From an uncultured Anaerolineaceae bacterium (GTDB taxonomy: Bacteria > Chloroflexota > Anaerolineae > Promineifilales > Promineifilaceae), in the NCBI GenBank assembly GCA_937967805.1, contig CALBTC010000050.1, forward strand, positions 1 to 21,646: a DNA stretch of 21,646 nt, read 5' to 3'. The first letter of the stretch is position 1. The number at the start of each line of letters is the position of its first letter. The position numbers were made by a program, and so were the translations under genes. Below are positions 13,342 to 20,888 of the stretch, in pieces. The notes under the pieces are model-generated. The model was not told the origin of the DNA. It saw only the letters and a program-made list of their open reading frames with translations, and made no database searches.

Positions 13342-14484
13342 CTACATGCCAAAAACATGCGTCAGCACCGTCGCTGCTGCGCCCCCGACGCTTTGCAGCA
13401 GGCCGATTTGGGCGTTTTTGACCTGGTTTTTGCCGGCCTGCTCCGTAAGCTGCTGCACAATTTCACAAGCCTGGTACAGGGCCGTTGCGCCAATCGGATG
13501 GCCGCGCGCCTTCAAGCCGCCCATTGTGGCGATGGGGATTTTGCCACGCAGGCCAATTTCTTTGTCGGCCGCCAGGTGCCAGCCCTGGCCCGGACCGGCA
13601 AAGCCCACTGCCTCCAGCAGCAAGCAGGCCATGATGCTGAACGCATCATGCACTTCGTAGAAGCTGATGTCCAACTGGTTGATATTGGCCAGCCGGAACG
13701 CTTTTTGTGCCGACAGTCGGGCCGCTTCCAGCGCCAGCGGATTGGCCCGGTCGGCCACGCGGAAGCGGTCGGTGGCTACGCTGGAGGCCAGGATGTGGAC
13801 CGGCCTGTCAGTGTAGGCGCGGGCTTCGTTGCGCGGAGCCAGAATGACGGCCGCTGCGCCGTCGCAAATGGGGGAGCAGTCCAGCAGGCGAATGGGCGGC
13901 ACGATGTGGCGCGATTGGCGTACGTCCCGCGCTGAAATTTTCTTGTGGAAGAGGGCGTTGGGGTTGGTGAGGGCGTTCTGGTGCGCGTTGACGGCAAAAT
14001 TGACCAGTCCATCTTCCGGCATGCCGTGCCGCTCCATGTAGAGGCGCATCAAATCTGCATTTTTGCTGATGAGCGTGGCCCCGGCGATGACCTCCTGCCG
14101 GGCATCCAGCGCCTTGGCTAGGGCGGGCGTGGCCGCCCCTTCGCTCATCTTTTCCACGCCGACGGCGACGGCCAGGTCCGCCTCCCCGCTGGCGACGGCG
14201 AGGTAAGCCATGCGCAGGGCGGCGGCGCCGGTGGCGGTGGCGGCCCGCACTTGCAGCGCCTCGATGCCAAACAAACCGGCCTCGTCGGCGATGAGGGCGG
14301 CCAGGTGCTTTTGGTTTTGCAGCTCGTCGCTGAGCATGTTGCCGGCAAACAGCCCATCTACCCGGTCTACCCCGGCATCGGCCATGGCCTGGCGCACGGC
14401 CGTTGCTCCCAGCCACCGCAAACTCTGCCCATAAACCTTCTGCACCGGCACCTGCCCAATGCCGACGATGCTGACCTGTCTCAT
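13342..14484 (-). CDS. Thiolase-fold protein lacking the standard nucleophilic cysteine
   Basis: A 380-residue thiolase-superfamily protein of the SCP-x/archaeal type. MRQVSIVGIGQVPV opens the first half, EVHDAFSIM and GGLKARGHPIGATALYQ supply the conserved His motifs, and LLQSVGGAAATVLTHVFG closes it. The VEAACASG motif with the nucleophilic Cys reads VRAATATG here, with Thr83 at the Cys position, and the C-terminal GG motif is preceded by Ser-Val rather than Cys. Ordinary thiolysis is therefore doubtful. The ATG at 14484 has AGGTGA upstream; a longer frame runs through an intergenic palindrome. It lies downstream of a CoA-transferase on the same strand, suggesting acyl-CoA metabolism. Confidence 0.75.
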   Translation of the reverse strand: MRQVSIVGIGQVPVQKVYGQSLRWLGATAVRQAMADAGVDRVDGLFAGNMLSDELQNQKHLAALIADEAGLFGIEALQVRAATATGAAALRMAYLAVASGEADLAVAVGVEKMSEGAATPALAKALDARQEVIAGATLISKNADLMRLYMERHGMPEDGLVNFAVNAHQNALTNPNALFHKKISARDVRQSRHIVPPIRLLDCSPICDGAAAVILAPRNEARAYTDRPVHILASSVATDRFRVADRANPLALEAARLSAQKAFRLANINQLDISFYEVHDAFSIMACLLLEAVGFAGPGQGWHLAADKEIGLRGKIPIATMGGLKARGHPIGATALYQACEIVQQLTEQAGKNQVKNAQIGLLQSVGGAAATVLTHVFGM

Positions 14485-14498
14485 AACATGTTCACCTG

Positions 14499-14549
14499 TA
14501 GCCGCGGATTCTTTCCGCGCAAAAAGAGCGCAGTAAGAAACTGCGGCTA
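14499..14549. repeat. 51-bp intergenic palindrome, TAGCCGC family, copy 1
   Basis: GTAGCCGC (14498-14505) pairs with GCGGCTAC (14543-14550), with a CCGCGC/GAGCGC inner pair. It has the same length and layout as 17243-17293. It occupies the gap between the DUF4177-like gene and the thiolase start. Confidence 0.8.
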
Positions 14550-14552
14550 CGA

Positions 14553-14822
14553 TCAAGCAGGTCGCTTGAAGACGCAAAAATATTTATTGGTCCAGCGACG
14601 GCTGCCGCCGCCTTCGTGCATAAAAATATCTTCGTTGTTTCCCACGTAGGCGGGTTCCATGTGCACCAGTTCCCACCCTTTGGCTCCCAAACGGTTCAGT
14701 TCCGGCATCAGCAGCTGCGGACTGTAAGCTGCCAGTTCTTCTGTCTCGATTGTGTAGGCCATTGAATCGGCTTCTTGTTTAGTAGCTTCCAGAAAAAGCG
14801 TGAGATATTCCCATTGTTGCAT
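14553..14822 (-). CDS. Small DUF4177-like protein
   Basis: An 89-residue protein from the ATG at 14822, which has AAGGAA 7 bases upstream; a start at 14837 would add five residues. It begins MQQWEYLTLFLEA and includes LNRLGAKGWELVHMEPA and a final YFCVFKRP, the pattern of DUF4177: a Trp-Glu-Tyr strand, a helix, Gly-Trp-Glu-Leu and a C-terminal Phe-Lys-Arg strand. No enzymatic motif is visible and the function is unknown. It lies between the CoA-transferase and the thiolase-like gene on the same strand. Confidence 0.65.
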   Translation of the reverse strand: MQQWEYLTLFLEATKQEADSMAYTIETEELAAYSPQLLMPELNRLGAKGWELVHMEPAYVGNNEDIFMHEGGGSRRWTNKYFCVFKRPA

Positions 14823-14852
14823 TTGATTTTCCTTCATTCAGAATGAGGAGTG

Positions 14853-14925
14853 AGCATCCTCAGATGCGAACGGGTTCAGCAAAGAGGCATACTTCGACTC
14901 CGCTCAACACAAGCCTGAGGATGCT
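14853..14925. repeat. Intergenic palindrome with TTCGACTCCGCTCA core
   Basis: Arms AGCATCCTCAG (14853-14863) and CTGAGGATGCT (14915-14925) match perfectly. The inner ATACTTCGACTCCGCTCAACAC is shared, inverted, with the composite element at 7321-7417 (some base changes). It fills the gap downstream of the CoA-transferase. Confidence 0.7.
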
Positions 14926-14935
14926 TTCTCCTTGG

Positions 14936-16153
14936 TTAAACAACACCTTCAGATTTTAGCGTTTCAATCGTCTCTGCATCATACCCTAACAGCGATTGCA
15001 AAATTTCGGCCGTGTGCTGGCCGAGGGTGGGCGGCGGGGTGCGCACACTGGTGGGCGTGGTGGGGATTTTGAGTGGCGAGTTGACCAGCGGCACGCTGCC
15101 GGCGGTGGGATGGGGCACGTCGAGCCGAGTTTGGCGCGCCTGCACCTGCTCGTTGGCGAACACCTGGGCCATATTGTTGATCGGCGCGGAAGGGATGCCA
15201 ATCTCGTCGCAGAGGGCCATCCACTCGGCCGCGTCGCGGGTGGCAAACAGGTCGTTGAGCATGGCGACGACGGTGTCACGGTGGGCCAGGCGGGCGGTGT
15301 TGGTGGCGAAACGTTCATCGGTGATCCATTCGGGGTGGGAGACGGCCGTACAAAACTTACTCCACTGGTTGTCATTGCCGCAGGCAAAAGCAAACTGCTG
15401 GTCCCGCGCCTGGAACTCCTGGTAGGGCACGATGTTGGGGTGTCCGTTGCCAAAGCGGCCCGGCAGCTCGCCGGACACCAGGTAGTTGCTGGCCACGTAA
15501 GACATCAGCGCCACCTGCGAATCCAGCAGGGCCATGTCGATAAACTGCCCCTCGCCGGTGCGCTCGCGGGCAAACAGGGCGGCTAAAATGGCATTGCTGG
15601 CAAACATGCCCGTCGCCAGGTCAGCAATGGCAATGCCGGCGCGGGTCATCGGTCCGTCGGCGGGACCGGTGACGCTCATGAAGCCGCCCATCGCCTGCAC
15701 CATGAAGTCGTAGCCCGCCCTATCTTTGTAAGGACCATCGGTACCGTAGCCGGTGATGGCGCAGTAGATGAGACCGGGGCGAATTTGCTGTAGCGTATCG
15801 TAATCCAGTCCCCAGCGGGCCAGCGTGCCGGTGCGGAAATTTTCCACCAGCACGTCCCCCTGGCGGATCAGTTCTCGTAAGATTTCCAGCCCTTTTTCCG
15901 ATTTGAGGTTGAGCGTCAGGCTGCGCTTGTTGCGGTTGGCAGCCAGGAAGTAGGCGGCTTCGCCTCGCTCGCCGTCGGGCGCGTTGGTGAAGGGTGGTCC
16001 CCAGTGGCGGGTGTCGTCGCCGCGTCCCGGCGCTTCAATTTTGATGACGTCGGCGCCCAGGTCACCCAACATCTGGGTGCAGTAAGGTCCCGCCAACACG
16101 CGGGTCAGGTCGATAATGCGAATGCCGTTTAGCAGGCCGGGTGGGTGGGTCAT
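14936..16153 (-). CDS. Class III CoA-transferase (CaiB/BaiF family)
   Basis: A 405-residue protein with the family's opening LLNGIRIIDLTRVLAGPYCTQMLGDLGADVIKIE, then NRNKRSLTLNLKSEKG and ENFRTGTLARWGLDY. The catalytic Asp is at about 149 in RAGYDFMVQAMGG. Members move CoA between carboxylic acids through an Asp-CoA thioester, as in formyl-CoA:oxalate or carnitine CoA-transferase; the acids used here cannot be told. The ATG at 16153 has AGGAAAC upstream and fits the family start; an upstream extension is repeat sequence. It is transcribed divergently from the molybdenum-hydroxylase subunits. Confidence 0.9.
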   Translation of the reverse strand: MTHPPGLLNGIRIIDLTRVLAGPYCTQMLGDLGADVIKIEAPGRGDDTRHWGPPFTNAPDGERGEAAYFLAANRNKRSLTLNLKSEKGLEILRELIRQGDVLVENFRTGTLARWGLDYDTLQQIRPGLIYCAITGYGTDGPYKDRAGYDFMVQAMGGFMSVTGPADGPMTRAGIAIADLATGMFASNAILAALFARERTGEGQFIDMALLDSQVALMSYVASNYLVSGELPGRFGNGHPNIVPYQEFQARDQQFAFACGNDNQWSKFCTAVSHPEWITDERFATNTARLAHRDTVVAMLNDLFATRDAAEWMALCDEIGIPSAPINNMAQVFANEQVQARQTRLDVPHPTAGSVPLVNSPLKIPTTPTSVRTPPPTLGQHTAEILQSLLGYDAETIETLKSEGVV

Positions 16154-16166
16154 GATGTTTCCTTTT

Positions 16167-16222
16167 GGTAAGCGGTAATCCGTAATCGGTGATCGGTAAT
16201 CGGTCTGTTTACCGATGACCGG
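16167..16222. repeat. Intergenic palindromic element, GTAATCGG family, copy 5
   Basis: Two GTAATCGGT cores (16182-16190 and 16197-16205) are followed by TTTACCGATGACCGG. It lies in the divergent gap, directly upstream of the CoA-transferase ribosome site and just before the plus-strand promoter at 16227. Confidence 0.7.
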
Positions 16223-16226
16223 CAGT

Positions 16227-16255
16227 TTGACAAGATACGGCCGTTCCATGATAAT
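16227..16255 (+). promoter_or_regulatory. Promoter of the molybdenum-hydroxylase subunit/amidase operon
   Basis: A perfect TTGACA (16227-16232), a 17-base spacer and GATAAT (16250-16255). The predicted leader to the ATG at 16358 is about 96 bases. The spacer contains an ACGGCCGT octamer (16237-16244). I see no riboswitch-like fold in the leader by eye. Confidence 0.7.
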
Positions 16256-16357
16256 ATTTTTTTCCTCGCAACACAGAGCGTAGAAGCGGGTCGTCGGCCA
16301 TGGGCTAGATGATAAGAAGCCACCCATTTTTACGCAAGCAGATTAAGGATTTCTCGC

Positions 16358-17233
16358 ATGAAACCAGCTCCCTTTGAATACGTAGCGCCCGATTCGCTGG
16401 ACGACGCGTTGGCGGCGATGCAGCAGCACGGTTTCGACGCCAAGCCGCTGGCCGGTGGGCAGAGCCTGGTGCCGGTGATGAACTTCCGCCTGGCCCAGCC
16501 GGGCGTGCTGGTTGATTTAAACGGCGTTCCAGGATTGGACGAGATTCGGCACGCCGATGACGGCACGCTCTATTTTGGCAGCATGGTGCGCCAGTCTCGC
16601 CTGGAGCGCGAGCCGTTGGTGGCCCAGCACCAGCCGCTGCTGGCCGAAGCGCTGCCTCACATCGCCCATCCCCAAATTCGCAACCGGGGCACGTTTGGCG
16701 GCAGTTTAGCCCATGCCGATCCGGCGGCCGAGCTGCCGGTGATTGCCGTGGCGTTAAACGGCCGTTTCAAACTACAATCGGCCGCAGGTGAACGGTGGAT
16801 TGCCGCCCGTGACTTTTTTACCAGCCTCTTCGACACCGATCTCGGCGATGAGGAGCTGCTGGTGGAGATTACGCTGCCCCCGCTGCCGGCCCGCACCGGC
16901 ACGGCCTTCACTGAGATGGCCCGGCGGCACGGGGATTATGCCCTCGCTGGCGTGGCGGCGGTGGTGACGGTGGACGGCGGCGGCGTTTGCACGGCGGCCC
17001 GGCTGGTTTACCTGAATGCGGGCGAGGTGCCGATGGTGGCGGCGGAAGCGGCGCAAATTCTGGTGGGGGAACGGCCGTCGGAGGAAGTGTGGTTGGAAAC
17101 GGCCGTGGCCGCCAGCCAAAACGAAATTGACCCCCGTGGCGACATCCACGCCAGCGCCGATTACAAACGCCACCTGGCCAAAGTGCTCACCGTCCGCGCC
17201 CTCAAGCAGGCTTTTGATCGGGCAAGCAATTAA
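16358..17233 (+). CDS. Molybdenum hydroxylase, FAD-binding medium subunit (CoxM/CutM-like)
   Basis: A 291-residue protein with the FAD_binding_5 fold. The two flavin motifs are intact: AGGQSLVPVMNFRLAQP (32-48) and TFGGSLAHADPAAELP (112-127). C-terminal CO-dehydrogenase flavoprotein domain from about 180. In the xanthine dehydrogenase/CO dehydrogenase family this subunit passes electrons from the [2Fe-2S] subunit to an acceptor. The small subunit follows 120 bases later across a palindromic repeat. The molybdopterin subunit is missing from the window, so the substrate cannot be inferred. The ribosome site AGGA lies about 9 bases upstream. Confidence 0.9.
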   Translation: MKPAPFEYVAPDSLDDALAAMQQHGFDAKPLAGGQSLVPVMNFRLAQPGVLVDLNGVPGLDEIRHADDGTLYFGSMVRQSRLEREPLVAQHQPLLAEALPHIAHPQIRNRGTFGGSLAHADPAAELPVIAVALNGRFKLQSAAGERWIAARDFFTSLFDTDLGDEELLVEITLPPLPARTGTAFTEMARRHGDYALAGVAAVVTVDGGGVCTAARLVYLNAGEVPMVAAEAAQILVGERPSEEVWLETAVAASQNEIDPRGDIHASADYKRHLAKVLTVRALKQAFDRASN

Positions 17234-17242
17234 ATTCACTTG

Positions 17243-17293
17243 TAGCCGCAGATTCTTTCTGCGCTCTTTTTTCGCGGTAAGAAACCGCGGCTA
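17243..17293. repeat. 51-bp intergenic palindrome, TAGCCGC family, copy 2
   Basis: TAGCCGC at 17243 pairs with GCGGCTA ending at 17293. It shares layout and length with 14499-14549. A second repeat of a common intergenic type (TCATTCTGAGCGAAGCGAAG, about 17311-17330) follows directly, so the gap between the two subunit genes is almost all repeat. Confidence 0.8.
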
Positions 17294-17353
17294 TGTGGCA
17301 AACCTTTGCATGTCATTCTGAGCGAAGCGAAGAATCTCTTTAAACAAAATCGA

Positions 17354-17857
17354 ATGGATCACGAAATGATGAACATTGCTCTATCAATAAACGGAAAAAC
17401 ATATGAGAAAGAAGCTGAGCCGCGCATGTTGTTGAGCGATTTTTTGCGGCATGAATTGGGATTGACCGGGACACACGTGGGCTGCGAACAGGGGGTGTGC
17501 GGGGCGTGTACTGTATTGTTCGACGGCGAGCCGATTCGCTCTTGCCTGATGTTTGCCGTGCAGGCGCAGGGGCATGAACTAATCACGGTGGAAGGCTTGA
17601 CCGAGAGCCAGGCCGATTTGCATCCTATCCAGAAAGCGTTTTGGGAGGCCCATGGCTTGCAGTGCGGCTTTTGCACGCCCGGCTTCCTTATGACGCTGGT
17701 GCCGTTTGTAGAAGCGCATCCCAACCCCACCGAGGCTGAGATTCGCGAGGCGATTTCTGGCAATTTGTGCCGCTGCACGGGTTACCAGCATATCGTCCAG
17801 GCGGTGCAAATTGCAGCGCAAAAAGTACACGCGCCAGACACACAAGGTGTTTCATGA
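17354..17857 (+). CDS. Molybdenum hydroxylase, [2Fe-2S] small subunit (CoxS/CutS-like)
   Basis: A 167-residue protein. The plant-type ferredoxin cluster is bound by Cys44, Cys49, Cys52 and Cys64 (GCEQGVCGACT ... SC). The second cluster is bound by Cys104, Cys107, Cys139 and Cys141 (QCGFCTPG, LCRCTGY). All eight ligands are present. I chose ATG 17354; ATGs at 17366 and 17369 are also possible, and the open frame upstream of 17354 is repeat-derived. It transfers electrons from the molybdenum centre to FAD. The stop overlaps the amidase start (ATGA), so the two are coupled. Confidence 0.9.
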   Translation: MDHEMMNIALSINGKTYEKEAEPRMLLSDFLRHELGLTGTHVGCEQGVCGACTVLFDGEPIRSCLMFAVQAQGHELITVEGLTESQADLHPIQKAFWEAHGLQCGFCTPGFLMTLVPFVEAHPNPTEAEIREAISGNLCRCTGYQHIVQAVQIAAQKVHAPDTQGVS

Positions 17858-19158
17858 GCAAGCGAATCAACCTGGATGCTTCGCTGGCGGTTATTGCCAG
17901 TGAACTGCGCAGTGGCGGCTGGTCTTTGTTAGATTATCTGGCCAAGCTGGAGAAGCGTTTTGATGACCGAGAACCAAACGTGCTGGCTTTTGTGCCGGAG
18001 GACGGCCGTTTCCAACGCCTCCACCAACAAGCCCAGGCGCTGCTGGAAAAGTATCCCGATCCCGCGGAACGGCCGTCCCTGTTTGGCGTTCCAATGGGCG
18101 TGAAGGACATTTTTCAGGTCGATGACTTTACCACCCGGGCGGGCAGCCGGCTGCCCGCCGACCTTTTGCAGGGCAGTGAAGCCCCCAGCGTCACGGCGCT
18201 GCGGCAGGCCGGGGTCCTCATTTTGGGCAAAACCGTCACCACCGAATTCGCCTACTTTGCGCCTGGTCCGACGCGCAATCCGCACAATGCGGCTCACACG
18301 CCGGGCGGCAGCAGCAGCGGCTCGGCGGCGGCCGTCGGGGCAGGCATCGCTCCGCTGACGCTGGGTACGCAAACGATTGGCTCCGTTAATCGCCCGGCGG
18401 CGTTTTGCGGCACGGTGGGGTACAAGCCCACCTACAACCGCATCGACAAATCCGGCGTTCTCCCCTTGTCTGTCTCGCTGGACCATGTGGGCATTTTTAC
18501 AAACGACGTGGCCGGGATCGAGCTGGCGGCTGGATTATTATGTCAACATTGGCAGCTCGTTGTCACCGAGAAAAAGCCGGTGTTGGGCATTCCCGAAGGG
18601 CCCTATTTGCAGCGGGCATCAGACGAAGGACGCAAGCACTTTCGAAGGTTGTGCCGTCGCTTGCACGATGCGGGTTTTGTGGTGAAGTCAATAGAGACGA
18701 TGCCTGATTTTGACAAGATTTACGAGCGGCACAACCTGATTGTGGCGGCGGAAGCGGCCCGCGTTCATGCCGATTGGTTCGATGAACACAGTGAAAAATA
18801 CCATCCAAAAACGGCCGAACTCATTCAGCGCGGCCAAAAGGTGACCGACGGCCAGCTTAGCAAGGCAGTGGCCGGGTGCGCCGCACTGCGTGAAAAAGTC
18901 ACGCATCTCATGGACAAAAATGGGCTTGATTTATGGCTGTCGCCGCCGGCGCCGGGGGCGGCGCCGGCCGGTTTGGAAAGTACGGGCGATCCGGTGATGA
19001 ACCTGCCCTGGACCCACGCCGGCCTGCCCACGCTGACGCTGCCCGCCGGGAAAAACAAGGCAGGCTTGCCCCTGGGCTTGCAGCTTGCAGGCCGCTGGTT
19101 TGGTGATGAGGCGATGTTGAGCTTTGCCTGCCAGCTTGAACCAATTGTAAAAGCGTAA
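17854..19158 (+). CDS. Amidase-signature hydrolase
   Basis: A 434-residue amidase-signature enzyme with a Ser-cisSer-Lys triad: Lys84 in GVPMGVKDIF, the cis-Ser in TPGGSSSGSAAAVGAG (about 149-164) and the nucleophile Ser177 in GTQTIGSVNRPAAFCG. The family hydrolyses amides, from small molecules such as allophanate or nicotinamide-like compounds to Gln in transamidation. No GatB or GatC partner is present, so tRNA transamidation is unlikely. It overlaps the ferredoxin-subunit gene by four bases. The coupling suggests that the hydroxylase product or substrate is an amide, but this is inference. Confidence 0.85.
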   Translation: MSKRINLDASLAVIASELRSGGWSLLDYLAKLEKRFDDREPNVLAFVPEDGRFQRLHQQAQALLEKYPDPAERPSLFGVPMGVKDIFQVDDFTTRAGSRLPADLLQGSEAPSVTALRQAGVLILGKTVTTEFAYFAPGPTRNPHNAAHTPGGSSSGSAAAVGAGIAPLTLGTQTIGSVNRPAAFCGTVGYKPTYNRIDKSGVLPLSVSLDHVGIFTNDVAGIELAAGLLCQHWQLVVTEKKPVLGIPEGPYLQRASDEGRKHFRRLCRRLHDAGFVVKSIETMPDFDKIYERHNLIVAAEAARVHADWFDEHSEKYHPKTAELIQRGQKVTDGQLSKAVAGCAALREKVTHLMDKNGLDLWLSPPAPGAAPAGLESTGDPVMNLPWTHAGLPTLTLPAGKNKAGLPLGLQLAGRWFGDEAMLSFACQLEPIVKA

Positions 19159-19197
19159 CGCAAAGGTGCGCTTTTCAAGCGGGCGGAGGCGCAGAGG

Positions 19198-19995
19198 GTG
19201 GATTCTTTATGTTTGCGTTTTCGTCGCGTTCTTTGGTTTTTGATTTTTTTGATTTTTGTAGGGTGTGCGGCGGAAACGGCCGTCCCCACTCCCACCATTT
19301 TGATACAACAAACAGCCACCATGACACCATCTCCGACGAGAACCCCGGCACCAACTGCCACCTCCGCCTGTGCCCCGCGCACGGAAATCCCGCTGCGCTT
19401 TCTGGCGCTGGGCGATTCTTACACCATTGGTGAGAGCGTTGCCGAAAATGAACGATGGCCGGTGCAGTTGGTGGCGGCGCTGCGCCGGCAGGGCGTTAAC
19501 ATGGCCGATCCGGAAATCATTGCCAAGACAGGCTGGACAACGACCGAATTAAGCGAAGGTATCGAACAGGCCGAGCCGCAAGGGCCGTATGATCTGGTGT
19601 CGCTGCTCATTGGGGTGAACAATCAGTATCGTGGATTAAGCCAGGAGGAATACCGGGATGAGTTTGTGGGGTTGTTGGAAACGGCTGTTTCCCTGGCCAA
19701 CAACAATCCCAACCGCGTCTTCGTCGTCTCCATTCCCGATTGGAGCGTGACACCTTTTGGGCAACGTCGAGATTCCCGGGATGTCAGTGCCGACATCGAC
19801 GCATTTAACGCCATCAACCGGGCAGAAAGCGAACAGCGCGGCATTATTTACATTGACATAACGGAAATTTCACGACGTGTACCTGACGACAGTTCACTCA
19901 TCGCCGAAGACGGACTGCACCCATCCGGCGAAATGTACCGTCTTTGGGTCGAGCAAATGCAGCCAGCCGTGTGTCACCTGCTTTCACAAGAATGA
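19198..19995 (+). CDS. SGNH-hydrolase lipoprotein
   Basis: A 265-residue protein with a lipoprotein signal (IFVGC, Cys23), a Pro/Thr-rich linker (about 28-60) and an SGNH esterase domain. Block I GDSYT has the nucleophile Ser74, block II Gly112, block III GVNN with Asn141, and block V DGLHP holds Asp238 and His241, so all catalytic residues are present. It should be an exported esterase or lipase-like enzyme anchored outside the membrane; the substrate is unknown. The GTG start at 19198 is preceded by GGAGG about 10 bases away. The linker style matches that of the anti-sigma-like protein at 961-2121. Confidence 0.85.
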   Translation: MDSLCLRFRRVLWFLIFLIFVGCAAETAVPTPTILIQQTATMTPSPTRTPAPTATSACAPRTEIPLRFLALGDSYTIGESVAENERWPVQLVAALRRQGVNMADPEIIAKTGWTTTELSEGIEQAEPQGPYDLVSLLIGVNNQYRGLSQEEYRDEFVGLLETAVSLANNNPNRVFVVSIPDWSVTPFGQRRDSRDVSADIDAFNAINRAESEQRGIIYIDITEISRRVPDDSSLIAEDGLHPSGEMYRLWVEQMQPAVCHLLSQE

Positions 19996-19997
19996 TG

Positions 19998-20065
19998 AAC
20001 CGCCAAGGACGAAAGACCGCAAAGTTTTAAGCTTTTTCTTTGCGTTCTTGGCGCTCTTTGCGGTT
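19998..20065. repeat. Intergenic palindrome, CGCAAAG family, copy 2
   Basis: Starts AACCGC (19998) and ends GCGGTT (20065) with CGCAAAG and CTTTGCG pairs between, like the element at 11768-11839. It is followed by seven A, and by a short GGAGATTAGAGATTGGAG tandem that also supplies the ribosome site of the next gene. Confidence 0.7.
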
Positions 20066-20086
20066 AAAAAAAGTGGAGATTAGAGA

Positions 20087-20809
20087 TTGGAGATTGATTT
20101 ATCACCCAGCGGTTTTTTTGATTTGAGAGACGAATTTGTGGCTTCGTTTTTTGCCGATTGCAAATACGTTTGGCAAGCGATTGCGCAAATTGAGGGGCAC
20201 GTAGCCCGATTGGTCGGTGATGAGCAGACGATTTTGGGCACGGTGCTGCTTGGTGCTCACCTGAGTGAACGTCCTATTTTTATTGGCGAGGGCGCGGTGG
20301 TTGAGCCGGGAGCGTATGTGCAAGGTCCGGCTTACATTGGCGCAGGGGCGACGGTGCGGCACGGCGCGTACGTGCGGGAAAATGTGATTTTGCTGCCGGG
20401 CAGTGGGTTGGGTCACGCTAGTGAAGCCAAAAACGCCCTCTTTTTGCCGGGTGCTCACGCCCCGCACTTTAACTACGTCGGCGACTCCATTTTGGGCCAT
20501 CGGGTGAACCTGGGGGCAGGCACCAAGCTGAGCAATTTAGGCATTTTGAGTGAGAAGGATGCGGTGACGGGGAAACGGCCGTCTATCCACCTCACCATCG
20601 ACGACCAGACTTACGACACCGGGCTAACCAAAATGGGGGCCGTCCTGGGCGACGACGCCCAAACCGGCTGCAATGCGGTGCTCAACCCCGGCACGATTAT
20701 CGGGCCGCGTACGCTGGTTTACGCCAACCTCAGCCTGCGCAAGGGATACCATGCGGCCGATTCGATCATCAAATTCCGCCAAAACCCTCGCCGCGTAGAC
20801 CGTACTTAA
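20087..20809 (+). CDS. Left-handed beta-helix (hexapeptide-repeat) protein, GlmU C-terminal-like
   Basis: A 240-residue protein. From about residue 50, short turns repeat with the hexapeptide pattern (ILGTVLLGA, IFIGEGAVVEPGAYVQGPAYIGAGATVRHGAYV abbreviated), forming a left-handed beta-helix. Later segments AHAPHFNYVGDSILG, VNLGAGTKLSN and GDDAQTGCNAVLNPGTIIG resemble the acyltransferase part of sugar-nucleotide enzymes such as GlmU. The N-terminal pyrophosphorylase domain is absent, so it may be an acetyltransferase or a stand-alone partner. The TTG start has GGAG 8 bases upstream. Confidence 0.75.
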   Translation: MEIDLSPSGFFDLRDEFVASFFADCKYVWQAIAQIEGHVARLVGDEQTILGTVLLGAHLSERPIFIGEGAVVEPGAYVQGPAYIGAGATVRHGAYVRENVILLPGSGLGHASEAKNALFLPGAHAPHFNYVGDSILGHRVNLGAGTKLSNLGILSEKDAVTGKRPSIHLTIDDQTYDTGLTKMGAVLGDDAQTGCNAVLNPGTIIGPRTLVYANLSLRKGYHAADSIIKFRQNPRRVDRT

Positions 20810-20812
20810 ACT

Positions 20813-20871
20813 ATCCGCAGATTTCACAAATTACACAGATTAAAAACAAAAAATCTGCGAAATCTGCGGAT
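20813..20871. repeat. Intergenic palindrome, CACAGATT family, copy 2
   Basis: Perfect 12-base arms ATCCGCAGATTT (20813-20824) and AAATCTGCGGAT (20860-20871), with CACAGATT inside. A half-copy lies at 9609-9639 and a larger relative at 7321-7417. Confidence 0.8.
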
Positions 20872-20888
20872 TAATCTGGAGAGTAACA

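Noticed and set aside
14485..14577. Longer thiolase start
   Set aside because: It runs through the 51-bp TAGCCGC palindrome; ATG 14484 has AGGTGA upstream.
16154..16327. N-terminal extension of the CoA-transferase
   Set aside because: It is encoded by a GTAATCGG repeat and the divergent promoter region; the ATG at 16153 fits the family.
17306..17353. N-terminal extension of the [2Fe-2S] subunit
   Set aside because: The residues come from a common intergenic repeat (TCATTCTGAGCGAAGCG); the family starts at about 17354-17369.
17767..17853. Longer amidase start overlapping the [2Fe-2S] subunit gene
   Set aside because: The ATGA overlap at 17854 is the usual coupled start, and the extension has no amidase homology.
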